Of a stretch of DNA of 57,196 nucleotides, positions 21,645 to 29,592 are shown piece by piece. Source of the DNA: Chthoniobacterales bacterium. GTDB lineage: Bacteria > Verrucomicrobiota > Verrucomicrobiia > Chthoniobacterales > JAATET01. Numbering within the stretch: position 1 is the stretch's first letter; each line of letters starts with the position of its first letter. A program made the position numbers and the translations under genes. The notes under the pieces are model-generated. The model searched no databases, had not been told where the DNA came from, and saw only the letters and a list, made by a program, of their open reading frames with translations. Location: the NCBI GenBank assembly GCA_036569045.1, contig DATCRI010000017.1:1-57196 (forward strand), read 5' to 3'.

Positions 21645-22294
21645 AAGCGCTCCGCGCCGCTCTCATTTTCCTCTCCGCCATTCTCTCCACCCGCGCCGGT
21701 GAGGTAAAGGTCGCCTGCGTCGGCGACAGCATCACCCAGGGCGTCGGCGTGGCCAACCCCGGCCGCGACAGCTACCCGGCGCAACTGGGCAAACTTCTCG
21801 GCAAGCCCTACCGCGTCGAAAACTTCGGCTATTCCGGCGCCACGCTGCTCAAGGACGGCAACAATCCCTACTGGAGGACCGCCGCCTTCCGCGACGCCAC
21901 GAAGTTCCTGCCCAGCATCGTCGTCATCGCCCTCGGCACAAATGACTCGAAGCCCCAGAACTGGGACGGCCGCGAGGAGACCTTCCTCCAGGACTACAAA
22001 GCTCTCATCGCGCATTTCCGCAAGCTCCGGTCGAAGCCCAGAATCTTCCTCTGCCTGCCCCCGCCCTCTTTCCAAAGCCGCACTGACGACATTCGCGAGC
22101 CCATCCTCAAGCGCCAGCGCCTCATGCTCTCCAGCTTCGCCGAAAAGGAACGCCTCCCCCTGATCAATTTTTATTCTCCGCTGAAATCGCATCCCGAATG
22201 GCTTCCTGATGGCGTCCATCCGAACGGAGCCGGCGCCAAGGCCCTCGCAGACGCCGTTTCACTAAGAATAAAATCCTGGAGTGACCAACATTGA
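21641..22294 (+). CDS. SGNH/GDSL hydrolase, secreted
   Basis: A 217-residue protein with a signal peptide (LRAALIFLSAILSTRAG). The SGNH blocks are complete: Ser in VACVGDSITQGVGV, Gly in ENFGYSGATLL, Asn in ALGTNDSKPQ, and the Asp/His pair in WLPDGVHPNGAGA. It is probably an esterase or acetyl-esterase acting outside the cytoplasm; related proteins act on carbohydrate esters. Its ATG overlaps the STAS stop, so it is co-translated with the signalling cluster. Confidence 0.85.
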   Translation: MKALRAALIFLSAILSTRAGEVKVACVGDSITQGVGVANPGRDSYPAQLGKLLGKPYRVENFGYSGATLLKDGNNPYWRTAAFRDATKFLPSIVVIALGTNDSKPQNWDGREETFLQDYKALIAHFRKLRSKPRIFLCLPPPSFQSRTDDIREPILKRQRLMLSSFAEKERLPLINFYSPLKSHPEWLPDGVHPNGAGAKALADAVSLRIKSWSDQH

Positions 22295-22347
22295 GCGCTC
22301 CCTAATTGCATCCTTGCAAATTCCTGACAGTTTCATACTCTCGCGGA

Positions 22348-23202
22348 ATGAAAACCATTTGCTCCTTGGTAATCGCTTTCTTCACCGCCGTCACACTGCC
22401 CGGACACGCGGCCTCCCTCACCACCACTTTCGTAACCGGCGGTCACATCGCCGACGAAGGCATGATGTTCGACGTCATTGCGGTTCGCGCCATGACGATC
22501 ACCGGCATTCAGATTGCCTTCGAAGAAGCCCCGTTGACTTCGGTTCTCGACATCTACACGAAGCCGAATTCCTTCGTTGGCAGTGAAACCGTAGCTGCGG
22601 ACTGGACTTTGAATACCACCGTCGGAGCCCTCACGGTATCGGCCGTCGATACGCCGTCCCCACTGGTGAATCTGGCCACCCCCGTGGCCTTGGCGGCGGG
22701 CGAGCGTCGTGCGTTTTACTATGTGCGGGACGCGGGCGCCGGTCCCAATATTTCTGCGACCGCTGGAACCGCCATCGGGAACGTCGCCGCGTCCGATGGA
22801 AATTTGCTGATCCTGGAGGGGTCCGAAATTGACGGGGTTTTCACCGCAATCGGTGGCGCGAACATCATTCCCGACATCACGATCCACTACACGCTGACGG
22901 ATACCGCCGCACCCACCATCACTCTCATCGGTAAACAAAAGGTCTTCAGCACCTCCGCCCGCACCGTCCTTTTCGGAATCGCCGAGGATGATGTCGCCGT
23001 GGCCTCCGTCACCGCCAAGTTCAAGAAAGTCCTGCCTAACGGTAGCCGACGCACCGTCACGAAGACGCTCACTCCCCTCTCCAACGGTCTCTTCAAGCTC
23101 TCTCTGAAATCCCAGCCCGGCCGCACGAACGTGAAGTTCACGGCGGTCGACACCTCTGGCAAGGTTTCGGCAACCACGACCGCGATCGTGATCGGCAGCT
23201 GA
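22348..23202 (+). CDS. Secreted beta-rich protein
   Basis: A 284-residue protein with a signal peptide (LVIAFFTAVTLPGHA). A beta-sandwich-like N-terminal half follows, then a C-terminal domain beginning DTAAPTITLIGKQKVFSTSA that resembles Ig-like folds seen at the ends of secreted Verrucomicrobiota proteins (RTVLFGIAEDDVAVASVTAK, GRTNVKFTAVDTSGKVSA). No catalytic motif is seen. The start is the ATG at MKTICSL; an upstream frame extension is not signal-like. The sequence is less GC-rich than its neighbours. Confidence 0.72.
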   Translation: MKTICSLVIAFFTAVTLPGHAASLTTTFVTGGHIADEGMMFDVIAVRAMTITGIQIAFEEAPLTSVLDIYTKPNSFVGSETVAADWTLNTTVGALTVSAVDTPSPLVNLATPVALAAGERRAFYYVRDAGAGPNISATAGTAIGNVAASDGNLLILEGSEIDGVFTAIGGANIIPDITIHYTLTDTAAPTITLIGKQKVFSTSARTVLFGIAEDDVAVASVTAKFKKVLPNGSRRTVTKTLTPLSNGLFKLSLKSQPGRTNVKFTAVDTSGKVSATTTAIVIGS

Positions 23203-23217
23203 TTTCCCCAGCCAATC

Positions 23218-24201
23218 CTACAGAGCGTCCGCGAGGCGCCCCCCGCAAACGCGATCCGGTCGTCCCGGATCGCGTTTCCATTGGAAGACACCATCGGCGC
23301 CCTTCTTCGTAATTTGCCGGTAAAGCTCCGGCGCGTCCCGTTTTTGCAGCGTGCGCTCGTTCAAGCCTTCCCTCCCGCAACAGAGCAGCTTGCAGTGCGC
23401 CTTCAGCTCCCGCGGATGCCCGATCAGCCGTTCCGCATCCTCCACCAGAGCGGGAATCTCCCGTCGCGACGCAGCGACGAAACTGTAGGGCAGGCTGCGC
23501 AGGTCGATCTCGACGCGGGTCGAAACCTCGCGCCAGAACGGCGATTGGAAGACCTCCGTCGGAGGCTTCGCGAAGAAGTGACACCAGTGCCGCTCGTTCT
23601 CTGGCTCGAGCATCGGGCACGCCAGCTGATGCGTGCAGGGCGTGGCGAACCGATGCCCCGCCGCCCGCAGGACCTCCCGCGCCTCGCCAAGGCGACGGCT
23701 CACGTCGCGCGCCCCCGGCTCGACCCAGATGATCTCCTCCGCCGTCGCGGCAAACGCGGCCAGCCTGCCCAGCTCGGCGTCATCGAGCTCGCCGGCCACA
23801 TGGCTGAGCACGAGCAGCGTGCCGGGATCCACCGCATTGCCCTCGGCAGCCGCGCGCACGTTCAGCCCGGCGTCTCGCAGACGCGCGGCGGCAAAATTCA
23901 TCGCCAGCGGCGACTGGTCGAAAACCTCCACGTCACGAATACCGCTCCAGGCCGCGACCGTTCGCGCCGCGATCCCCGTGCCGCAGCCCCAATCGAGCAG
24001 ACGCGCCGACTGCGGCCGCCACTTCGCGCGGTCCAGACTCCCAAGCACTCCGTCCCATTTCCAGCCGATGCGCGGGGCGAACGCCGCGTCGTAGAGTTCG
24101 AGATCGCGCGCCGTCCAATACTCCTCGCTCGCGTCGGTGAGGAATCGATCCCGCAGCGTCCGCAGCCGCTGCCAGTCGCCAGCGTGGAACTTAGTTTGCA
24201 C
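23218..24201 (-). CDS. Rsm22-family small-ribosomal-subunit methyltransferase-like protein
   Basis: A 327-residue protein. The SAM-binding core begins ARLLDWGCGTGIAARTVAAW, followed by VLSHVAGELDD. The C-terminal part has the cysteine-rich arrangement of Rsm22/METTL17 (TPCTHQLACPML, then RHWCHFF and KLLCCGREG), which binds a metal or Fe-S cluster in that family. It begins with a GTG that overlaps the cupin gene by 11 bp. The last residues (PGRPDRVCGGRLADAL) translate through a perfect hairpin, so the true C-terminus may be degenerate. Confidence 0.75.
   Translation of the reverse strand: MQTKFHAGDWQRLRTLRDRFLTDASEEYWTARDLELYDAAFAPRIGWKWDGVLGSLDRAKWRPQSARLLDWGCGTGIAARTVAAWSGIRDVEVFDQSPLAMNFAAARLRDAGLNVRAAAEGNAVDPGTLLVLSHVAGELDDAELGRLAAFAATAEEIIWVEPGARDVSRRLGEAREVLRAAGHRFATPCTHQLACPMLEPENERHWCHFFAKPPTEVFQSPFWREVSTRVEIDLRSLPYSFVAASRREIPALVEDAERLIGHPRELKAHCKLLCCGREGLNERTLQKRDAPELYRQITKKGADGVFQWKRDPGRPDRVCGGRLADAL
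23247..23277 (+). terminator. Terminator-like hairpin inside the 3' end of the Rsm22 gene
   Basis: A perfect 13-bp inverted repeat (aaacgcgatccgg / ccggatcgcgttt) with a 5-nt loop lies 45 bp after the stop of the plus-strand secreted-protein gene and ends in TTT. It probably terminates that transcript, while overlapping the opposite coding sequence. Confidence 0.6.
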
Positions 24202-24646
24202 CCGCGGGGGGCTCCGCCTTCACGGTGAAAGGCTTGTCCTTCTCGCCGGTCACGAACATCACCAGCGTCACTGGCTCCGTGCCGACATTGCGCCCGTTAT
24301 GCAGCACGTCGACGGATTCCGCCAGCGCCTGCCCGGCCGAAAGCTTCTCGACCTTGCCGCCCTCCATCTCGACGACCAGATTGCCCGAGAGGATGTAGCC
24401 GTAGCAGGGAAACGGATGCCGATGCCAACCGGTCTCCGCACCCGGCGGGATCACCACGCGCACCGCCGTCACTTGGGCATCGTCGACCTTCGGATAAACG
24501 ATCGGCTGCCCTGCGGACGTCGTCATCGTCTTGAGCAGCGGCGTGACCTGGATCACCGGCCGATAGCCAGCGGCCACCTCCGGAGCCGGATCACCCCGCA
24601 AACTTCCCGCCGCCAGAACTGCCAACGCCACAACCAGTCTCTTCAT
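24191..24646 (-). CDS. Secreted cupin-domain protein
   Basis: A 151-residue protein with a signal peptide (LVVALAVLAAGSLRGDP) and a cupin barrel. Motif 1 is GAETGWHRHPFPCYGYILSG, with metal-binding His-x-His and a downstream Gly; motif 2 lies around ALAESVDVLHNGRNVG. Small secreted cupins of this form bind a metal; the activity is unknown. Its stop overlaps the Rsm22-like start by 11 bp. The start at MKRLVVAL places the signal peptide correctly. Confidence 0.8.
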   Translation of the reverse strand: MKRLVVALAVLAAGSLRGDPAPEVAAGYRPVIQVTPLLKTMTTSAGQPIVYPKVDDAQVTAVRVVIPPGAETGWHRHPFPCYGYILSGNLVVEMEGGKVEKLSAGQALAESVDVLHNGRNVGTEPVTLVMFVTGEKDKPFTVKAEPPAGAN

Positions 24647-24738
24647 GCGCGAGCAGTAACATCCCGACCGCCGAACGACGAGCGTTTGCATGCCAGCGAA
24701 CTCTGGGCATCCATGATTTCCATTGCACATTGGCGAAT

Positions 24739-24750
24739 ACCTGATCAGGT
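24739..24750. promoter_or_regulatory. Palindrome upstream of the RRM gene
   Basis: A perfect 12-bp palindrome, acctgatcaggt, lies 129 bp upstream of the RRM-protein ATG in a 233-bp intergenic region. It is a possible operator. No convincing -35/-10 pair was found around it. Confidence 0.25.
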
Positions 24751-24879
24751 GGCGTCGCAGTGCAGAGCCCCTTTTGGGCGTAGGTAGATAGCTAGTAGTG
24801 TTTGCAGAGTGGCCCCGGCCATGACCCTTCCTGTGGCGACTCGTATCCGATTAACGGAATCCGCGGCGAAGACTCGATC

Positions 24880-25224
24880 ATGCAAAAGAACACCACAACT
24901 ATGGGCAGCAAACTCTACGTCGGAAACCTCTCCTTCAACACCACCGAGAGCGATCTCAAGAGCCTCTTCGCATCCGCAGGCAGCGTGAGCGAAGCCGCGC
25001 TCGTCTCCGATCGCGAAACGGGCAACTCCCGGGGCTTCGCCTTCGTCACCATGTCGTCCGACGCGGAAGCGCAGGCGGCGATTTCGCAGTTCAGCGGCAA
25101 GGAAGTCGACGGCCGCAGCCTCACCGTCAACGAAGCCCGTCCTCGCGAAGAAGGCGGTCCCCGCAAGAGCTTCGGCGGTGGCGGTAATCGCGGTGGTCGC
25201 GACGGCGGTAATCGCCGCTACTAA
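24880..25224 (+). CDS. RRM RNA-binding protein with glycine-rich tail
   Basis: A 114-residue protein with one RRM: RNP2 is KLYVGNLSF and RNP1 is SRGFAFVTM, followed by a Gly/Arg-rich tail (FGGGGNRGGRDGGNRRY). These cold-shock-type RNA-binding proteins of cyanobacteria, Verrucomicrobiota and others bind mRNA, probably as chaperones. An ATG seven codons further in (MGSKLYVG) is an equally credible start. It is monocistronic, with a long leader upstream and a strong terminator 36 bp after its stop. Confidence 0.9.
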   Translation: MQKNTTTMGSKLYVGNLSFNTTESDLKSLFASAGSVSEAALVSDRETGNSRGFAFVTMSSDAEAQAAISQFSGKEVDGRSLTVNEARPREEGGPRKSFGGGGNRGGRDGGNRRY

Positions 25225-25260
25225 TCACCCGTCGTCACCCGACGACCTGATTTATCCGAA

Positions 25261-25292
25261 CGTCCCGGTTCTCGAACCGGGGCGTTTTTTTT
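25261..25292 (+). terminator. Intrinsic terminator of the RRM gene
   Basis: A 10-bp stem (cgtcccggtt / aaccggggcg, one G-T pair) with a CTCG loop is followed directly by eight T residues. This is the clearest Rho-independent terminator in the window. Its T-tract touches the stop codon of the convergent rapA-like gene. Confidence 0.92.
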
Positions 25293-28083
25293 ATTCCGCC
25301 CGCCAGATCAGCCGCACGGAGTCGAGCCGCAGCGGCGCTTCCTCGATGCGCGCCGCCAGCTCGGCGGCCTGCGTCTCGAGCACCGTGATCTCGTCCTCGC
25401 GCACGTGATCGTTCACGCGCTGCAGATCCCGCAGCCGCTCGATTTCATGGCGAAGGAGCGTCTGCATTTTCTCCGTGGCCGTTTGCGCGATCGCCTCGCT
25501 GCGCGCAGTGGCATGCTCGCGACTGCGCTCGAGCATGTCGGGCAGGAGCTTCTGCCTGATACGGCGATTGTCGAGGAGCTGGAAAATCGGCCCCGGCTCG
25601 AGGTCCGCGGCGTCCGGCGCGATGTCGGCGGAGACATCTTCTCCCCGCGCATCGACGACCACGCGAAACGGCGTCGGCGGCAGAAAGCGGTCGGCATGGA
25701 GCTCGGGCGGCGCGACCGGTTCGACGACATAGATCGCCTCGAGAAAAATTCCCGGGTCGCCGCCATCCGTCCACCGGGCAAACGCGCTGTTCCCCTGCTC
25801 GCTGCCGAGCAACAGATCGATCGCGCCGGTGAGGATGGGATGGTCCCACGTGAGGAAGCCGATTTCTTCGCGGCTGAGCGCGCGGGCGCGGTCTGCCGTG
25901 AGCGTGAGGCCCTCTTCCGGCAGTTCGGGAAAGGCATCCGTCGTGAGATGAGCGGGAATCACGAGCCACGTCCGCGCCGCCAGCTCCTCGACCTGCACGC
26001 CGAAGTGATCGAAGATACGCAGCGCAAAGGCATCGAGGGCCGAATCCCGGTCGATGGCCGCGATCTGCGCGACGATCTCCCTCGCCGCCTCCGGCCGGCA
26101 GGAATTCATCTGGAGCAGGCGGTCCTGCCCCTGTTCGAGATTCTTCGCAAGCTCCGCGCGAAAGGACCGCGCCTCCTCGAGAAGCGTCTTCGGGATCGAG
26201 GACTCGAGCGCCTCGGCGAGCCGGGCGCCGAACTTCGCAACGATCTCGCGGCCTCCCTCGAGCGGCCGCTCGAAGGCCTCCAGCCCCTCGTGATACCAGC
26301 GCGCGAGCCCCTCGAGCGGACTGCCCTGCGGAAACGGCACATGGATCGCGATCGTCTCGGTCTGCCCGATGCGGTCGAGGCGGCCGATGCGCTGCTCGAG
26401 CAATTCCGGATTCTCCGGCAGGTCGAAGAGCACAAGATGATGCGCGAACTGGAAGTTCCGGCCCTCGCTGCCGATCTCGGAGCAGATGAGCAACTGCGCC
26501 CCATCTTCTTCGGCAAACCACGCCGCGTTGCGGTCGCGCTGGAGGAGCGTGAGGTCCTCGTGAAACAGGCCGATCTTCACCTTCACGCGGTCGCGCAGCG
26601 CCTTCTCGAGGGCGAGGACCTTTTCCCGGGTGCGACAGATCAGCAGGACCTTCGCCTTTCGCTTCTTCGCGAGAAACGCGATCAGCCACTCGACCCGCGG
26701 ATCGCCCTTCAGCTTGTAAACCCGCCCCTCGGGATCGCGGTCGGCCGCCCATTCGGCGGCGAGGTCGCCCTCCGCCGCGGGCAACGGCTCGAGAAACGCG
26801 CGCCGCCTGGGGAAGCCCTTGATCGCAGCCCGGGTGTTTCGAAACATCACGCGGCCGGTGCCATGCTGATCGAGCAATTCCTCGACGAGTGCGTCGCGCG
26901 CGGCGAGGTCACCCGTCTTCACCGCGGCCAGCCGGGCCTCCAGCCGCACGGGGTCGGCCCCGCAGATTTCCCGCAGGACCTTGCCGTCGGCGGCGGTCAG
27001 CTTCTTCCCATCGAGCAATCTGGCCGCAATCGCGGCCGGGCGGCGGTAGTCGGCTCGTTCGGCCTGGAATTGCGCAAAGTCGCGGTAGCGATCGGGATCG
27101 AGCAAACGCAGCCGGGCGAAATGCCCTTCCGTGCCAAGCTGCTCCGGGGTGGCGGTGAGCAGAATCAGGCCGGACGTCCCACCGGCGATCGCCTCGACGG
27201 CGGCGTATTCCGGACTCGCCGCCTCTGGCGTCCATTCGAGATGGTGCGCCTCGTCCACGACGACGAGGTCCCAGCCCGCCTCGGCCGCCTGCCGCGCGCG
27301 GCGTTCGTCGGCGGCCAGCAGGGAGATCGGGCACAGGATGAGCTGGTCGTCGAGAAACGGATTCGCGGCGGGATCGCCGGCCTCGATGGCGAGGCACCGC
27401 TCCTCGTCGAAGATGCTCACGAGCAGATTGAAGCGGCGCAGCAGCTCGACGAACCATTGATGCACCAGAGGCTCCGGCACGAGCACGAGGATGCGCCTCG
27501 CCCGGCCGCTGCGAAACAGCCGGTGCAGCACCAGGCAGGCCTCGATCGTCTTGCCGAGTCCGACCTCGTCGGCGAGCAGCACGCGTGGCAGGGCGCGGGC
27601 GGCGACTTCCTGCGCGACGAAAAGCTGGTGCGGGATGAGCTCGATGCGCGCCCCGAGCAGACCGCGCACGGGCGCGTGGCGAATCTGGTGACGACGGCGC
27701 AGGGCCTCGAGCCGCAGATCGAACGCGGCATTTTCGTCCGTCTGGCCAGCGAACAACCGGTCCTCGGGCTTCGAAAAGCTCAGCGTGTCGGCGAGGTCGA
27801 TCTCGGGAACTTCGCGGTCCGCGCCGCGATAGAGCAGCACGCCATCGTCGCGCGTGGCGACGCTCTCGACGACGAGCGACTCGCCGGTGTGCGTCTTGAT
27901 CGTGTCGCCGGGGCGGAACTCCACGCGTTTGATCGGCGCGGATTCGGTGGCGTATTGGCGCAGCGTGTTGCTCACGCGGAAGAGCAGGAACACGCGACCG
28001 GGCGCCACGTCGACCACGACGCCGACGCCCAGCTCGGGCTCGGACTCGTTGATCCAGCGCTGGCCTTTTTGAAAACGACTCAT
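25291..28083 (-). CDS. rapA: RapA-type SNF2 helicase (RNA polymerase-associated)
   Basis: A 930-residue SNF2-family ATPase (E. coli RapA is 968). The N-terminal Tudor-like region opens with FQKGQRWINESEPELGVGVV. The helicase motor shows Walker A LADEVGLGKTIEACLV, DEAHHLEW and LLTATPEQL. The second lobe has SEGRNFQFAHHLVLFDLP and QRIGRLDRIGQ. RapA recycles stalled RNA polymerase after transcription, using ATP. It faces the RRM gene convergently and the two share a terminator region. Confidence 0.9.
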   Translation of the reverse strand: MSRFQKGQRWINESEPELGVGVVVDVAPGRVFLLFRVSNTLRQYATESAPIKRVEFRPGDTIKTHTGESLVVESVATRDDGVLLYRGADREVPEIDLADTLSFSKPEDRLFAGQTDENAAFDLRLEALRRRHQIRHAPVRGLLGARIELIPHQLFVAQEVAARALPRVLLADEVGLGKTIEACLVLHRLFRSGRARRILVLVPEPLVHQWFVELLRRFNLLVSIFDEERCLAIEAGDPAANPFLDDQLILCPISLLAADERRARQAAEAGWDLVVVDEAHHLEWTPEAASPEYAAVEAIAGGTSGLILLTATPEQLGTEGHFARLRLLDPDRYRDFAQFQAERADYRRPAAIAARLLDGKKLTAADGKVLREICGADPVRLEARLAAVKTGDLAARDALVEELLDQHGTGRVMFRNTRAAIKGFPRRRAFLEPLPAAEGDLAAEWAADRDPEGRVYKLKGDPRVEWLIAFLAKKRKAKVLLICRTREKVLALEKALRDRVKVKIGLFHEDLTLLQRDRNAAWFAEEDGAQLLICSEIGSEGRNFQFAHHLVLFDLPENPELLEQRIGRLDRIGQTETIAIHVPFPQGSPLEGLARWYHEGLEAFERPLEGGREIVAKFGARLAEALESSIPKTLLEEARSFRAELAKNLEQGQDRLLQMNSCRPEAAREIVAQIAAIDRDSALDAFALRIFDHFGVQVEELAARTWLVIPAHLTTDAFPELPEEGLTLTADRARALSREEIGFLTWDHPILTGAIDLLLGSEQGNSAFARWTDGGDPGIFLEAIYVVEPVAPPELHADRFLPPTPFRVVVDARGEDVSADIAPDAADLEPGPIFQLLDNRRIRQKLLPDMLERSREHATARSEAIAQTATEKMQTLLRHEIERLRDLQRVNDHVREDEITVLETQAAELAARIEEAPLRLDSVRLIWRAE

Positions 28084-28134
28084 GGCTTTAGGCGATCAGA
28101 AATGGAGCGCTTCGCCGAAGCGAAATTGCCCCCA

Positions 28135-29145
28135 TCAACGGGCGGAGGCGGGCACGCATCGATAGGCGGCCACCTCGTCGGAAAGAATGTCCTGCCGCAA
28201 CGTGAACGCGGAACCGGCGGTGATTTTGAGATCCCACACCTGCGCAGCCTTTCCGGCGGCGGCGTTGAAATCGTGCTCGGGAATGCTGGCCAGGTCATCG
28301 TAGCGGTAAAGTCGGTAAGCGACGCCGGGAACGAGCCCCGAGACGGTGACCGTGAGCGTGAGTGGCATCGGCTTCGGCCGGTCGGTGGAATGGCGCGCCA
28401 TCGCGGGCACCTCGTCATTGCGATTGGTCGCCACGCGCACGGGCAGGGTGTCGCCGTCGCGATCCTTCACGCCGAGGATGGCGATGCCGAAGTTGCGGCC
28501 GTAGTCAGGCAGCCGGTAAATCGGCCCGCGCGGATCGTTGGCCTGCGCGCGGTTTCCCGGGAATTTCGCGAACGTCGCGGGGAAGAAATAGCGGAAGTGG
28601 CGGGTGCCCCAGAGGCCGTTGTCGGAGAAGGTGACGCGGTCCGTGCCGTGGTAGCGCCGGCTGTGGAGCGGCGCCTGCGAACGGATGCGCGAGACGGGCA
28701 CGATGTGGTCGTATTGCGGATCGCCGGCCGAGGCGGCGCGGCGGCCGTAGAGTTTGAACTCGTTGTTGTAGACGCCGATGGCGACCGGCCGACCGCGCAG
28801 CACCTGTCGCTTTACCCATTGCAAGAACCGGGCCGGCGAAGCCGTGCGGCGGTCGTCCCAGGTCACGGATTTCAGATGCATGCGATCGGCGGCCCGGACG
28901 TCGTTCACGCCGAGCAGAAGCTCGCCCCTGTCCTGCGGCGTGCGGCCGATCGCGCAGATGCGGGCGTCGTATTGCGAGAGATACTGGCCGAAATATAGGC
29001 CGGCGCTGATGAGCGAAACTTCGCCGCAATAGCCGCCGTTGGCCTCCCATTGCAGGCGCGGCGGGATCGCATTGCGATGCTCTCCGGCCGGGGCGCTCGC
29101 GGCGGAAAGGAGCAGGAGGGCGAGAAGACAACGTGGGGCGCTCAT
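28135..29145 (-). CDS. Secreted papain-like (C39-type) cysteine peptidase-like protein
   Basis: A 336-residue protein with a signal peptide (CLLALLLLSAASAPAGEH). A possible catalytic Cys lies in QWEANGGYCGEVSLISAGLY, a His in QYDHIVPVSRI, and an Asn/Asp in TFSDNGLWG. That order suits a papain-like fold of the C39-like type, but I cannot confirm peptidase activity. A C-terminal beta domain (LTLTVTVSGLVPGVAYRLYR) follows. The ATG at MSAPRCLLAL was chosen for the signal peptide. It lies upstream of rapA on the same strand with a 51-bp gap. Confidence 0.55.
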   Translation of the reverse strand: MSAPRCLLALLLLSAASAPAGEHRNAIPPRLQWEANGGYCGEVSLISAGLYFGQYLSQYDARICAIGRTPQDRGELLLGVNDVRAADRMHLKSVTWDDRRTASPARFLQWVKRQVLRGRPVAIGVYNNEFKLYGRRAASAGDPQYDHIVPVSRIRSQAPLHSRRYHGTDRVTFSDNGLWGTRHFRYFFPATFAKFPGNRAQANDPRGPIYRLPDYGRNFGIAILGVKDRDGDTLPVRVATNRNDEVPAMARHSTDRPKPMPLTLTVTVSGLVPGVAYRLYRYDDLASIPEHDFNAAAGKAAQVWDLKITAGSAFTLRQDILSDEVAAYRCVPASAR

Positions 29146-29250
29146 GAGGGTCGAACTCAACCTAGTCGAGAGTCTCGTCCGCGACAAAGATTTCGACTCC
29201 TCGGGAGCGCCGGCTTGTTCGCGCGCAGGGATTCCCCCACGCTCCGCTCC

Positions 29251-29541
29251 ATGTCCGAACTCCACATTCTTGCCCAGATCACCGCAAAGCCCGGCCGCGA
29301 GGCGGATGTCCGCCGCGGCATCGAGTCCCTCGTGGCGCCCACGCTGGCGGAGCCTGGCTGCCGGCAATACGTTCCCTACGAGTCGAACCTGCCGGGGAAA
29401 TTCTTCGTCGATGAAATCTGGGACAGCCAGGCCGCGCTGGATGCCCACATGCAGACGCCCCACTTCCTGGAAATCGCGGCGCGCTTTCCCGATCTGCTCG
29501 ACGGTCCGCTGGTGATCGAAGTCCTGACGAAGTTCGACTGA
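29251..29541 (+). CDS. Antibiotic biosynthesis monooxygenase (ABM/YgiN-like)
   Basis: A 96-residue dimeric-barrel protein: ELHILAQITAKPGREADV, then VDEIWDSQAALDAHMQTPHF, the ABM-family signature. Members include quinol monooxygenases and many small proteins with no known substrate. The ATG at MSELHIL was chosen. Just upstream on the plus strand is only the reverse of the peptidase-like gene's start, so this is probably transcribed alone. Confidence 0.85.
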   Translation: MSELHILAQITAKPGREADVRRGIESLVAPTLAEPGCRQYVPYESNLPGKFFVDEIWDSQAALDAHMQTPHFLEIAARFPDLLDGPLVIEVLTKFD

Positions 29542-29592
29542 CGGCCGCGACCTTCATCACCGGTTCGTAAACCTTCCGATGCCGTTCAACGG

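Noticed and set aside
22301-22347. Promoter for the secreted beta-rich protein (ttgcaa/catact)
   Set aside because: The spacer is only 14 bp, too short for a sigma-70 promoter; nothing better was visible.
25405-28998. A 1197-codon open frame on the plus strand
   Set aside because: Antisense shadow of rapA and the papain-like gene; low-complexity Arg/Asp/Glu composition with no domain.
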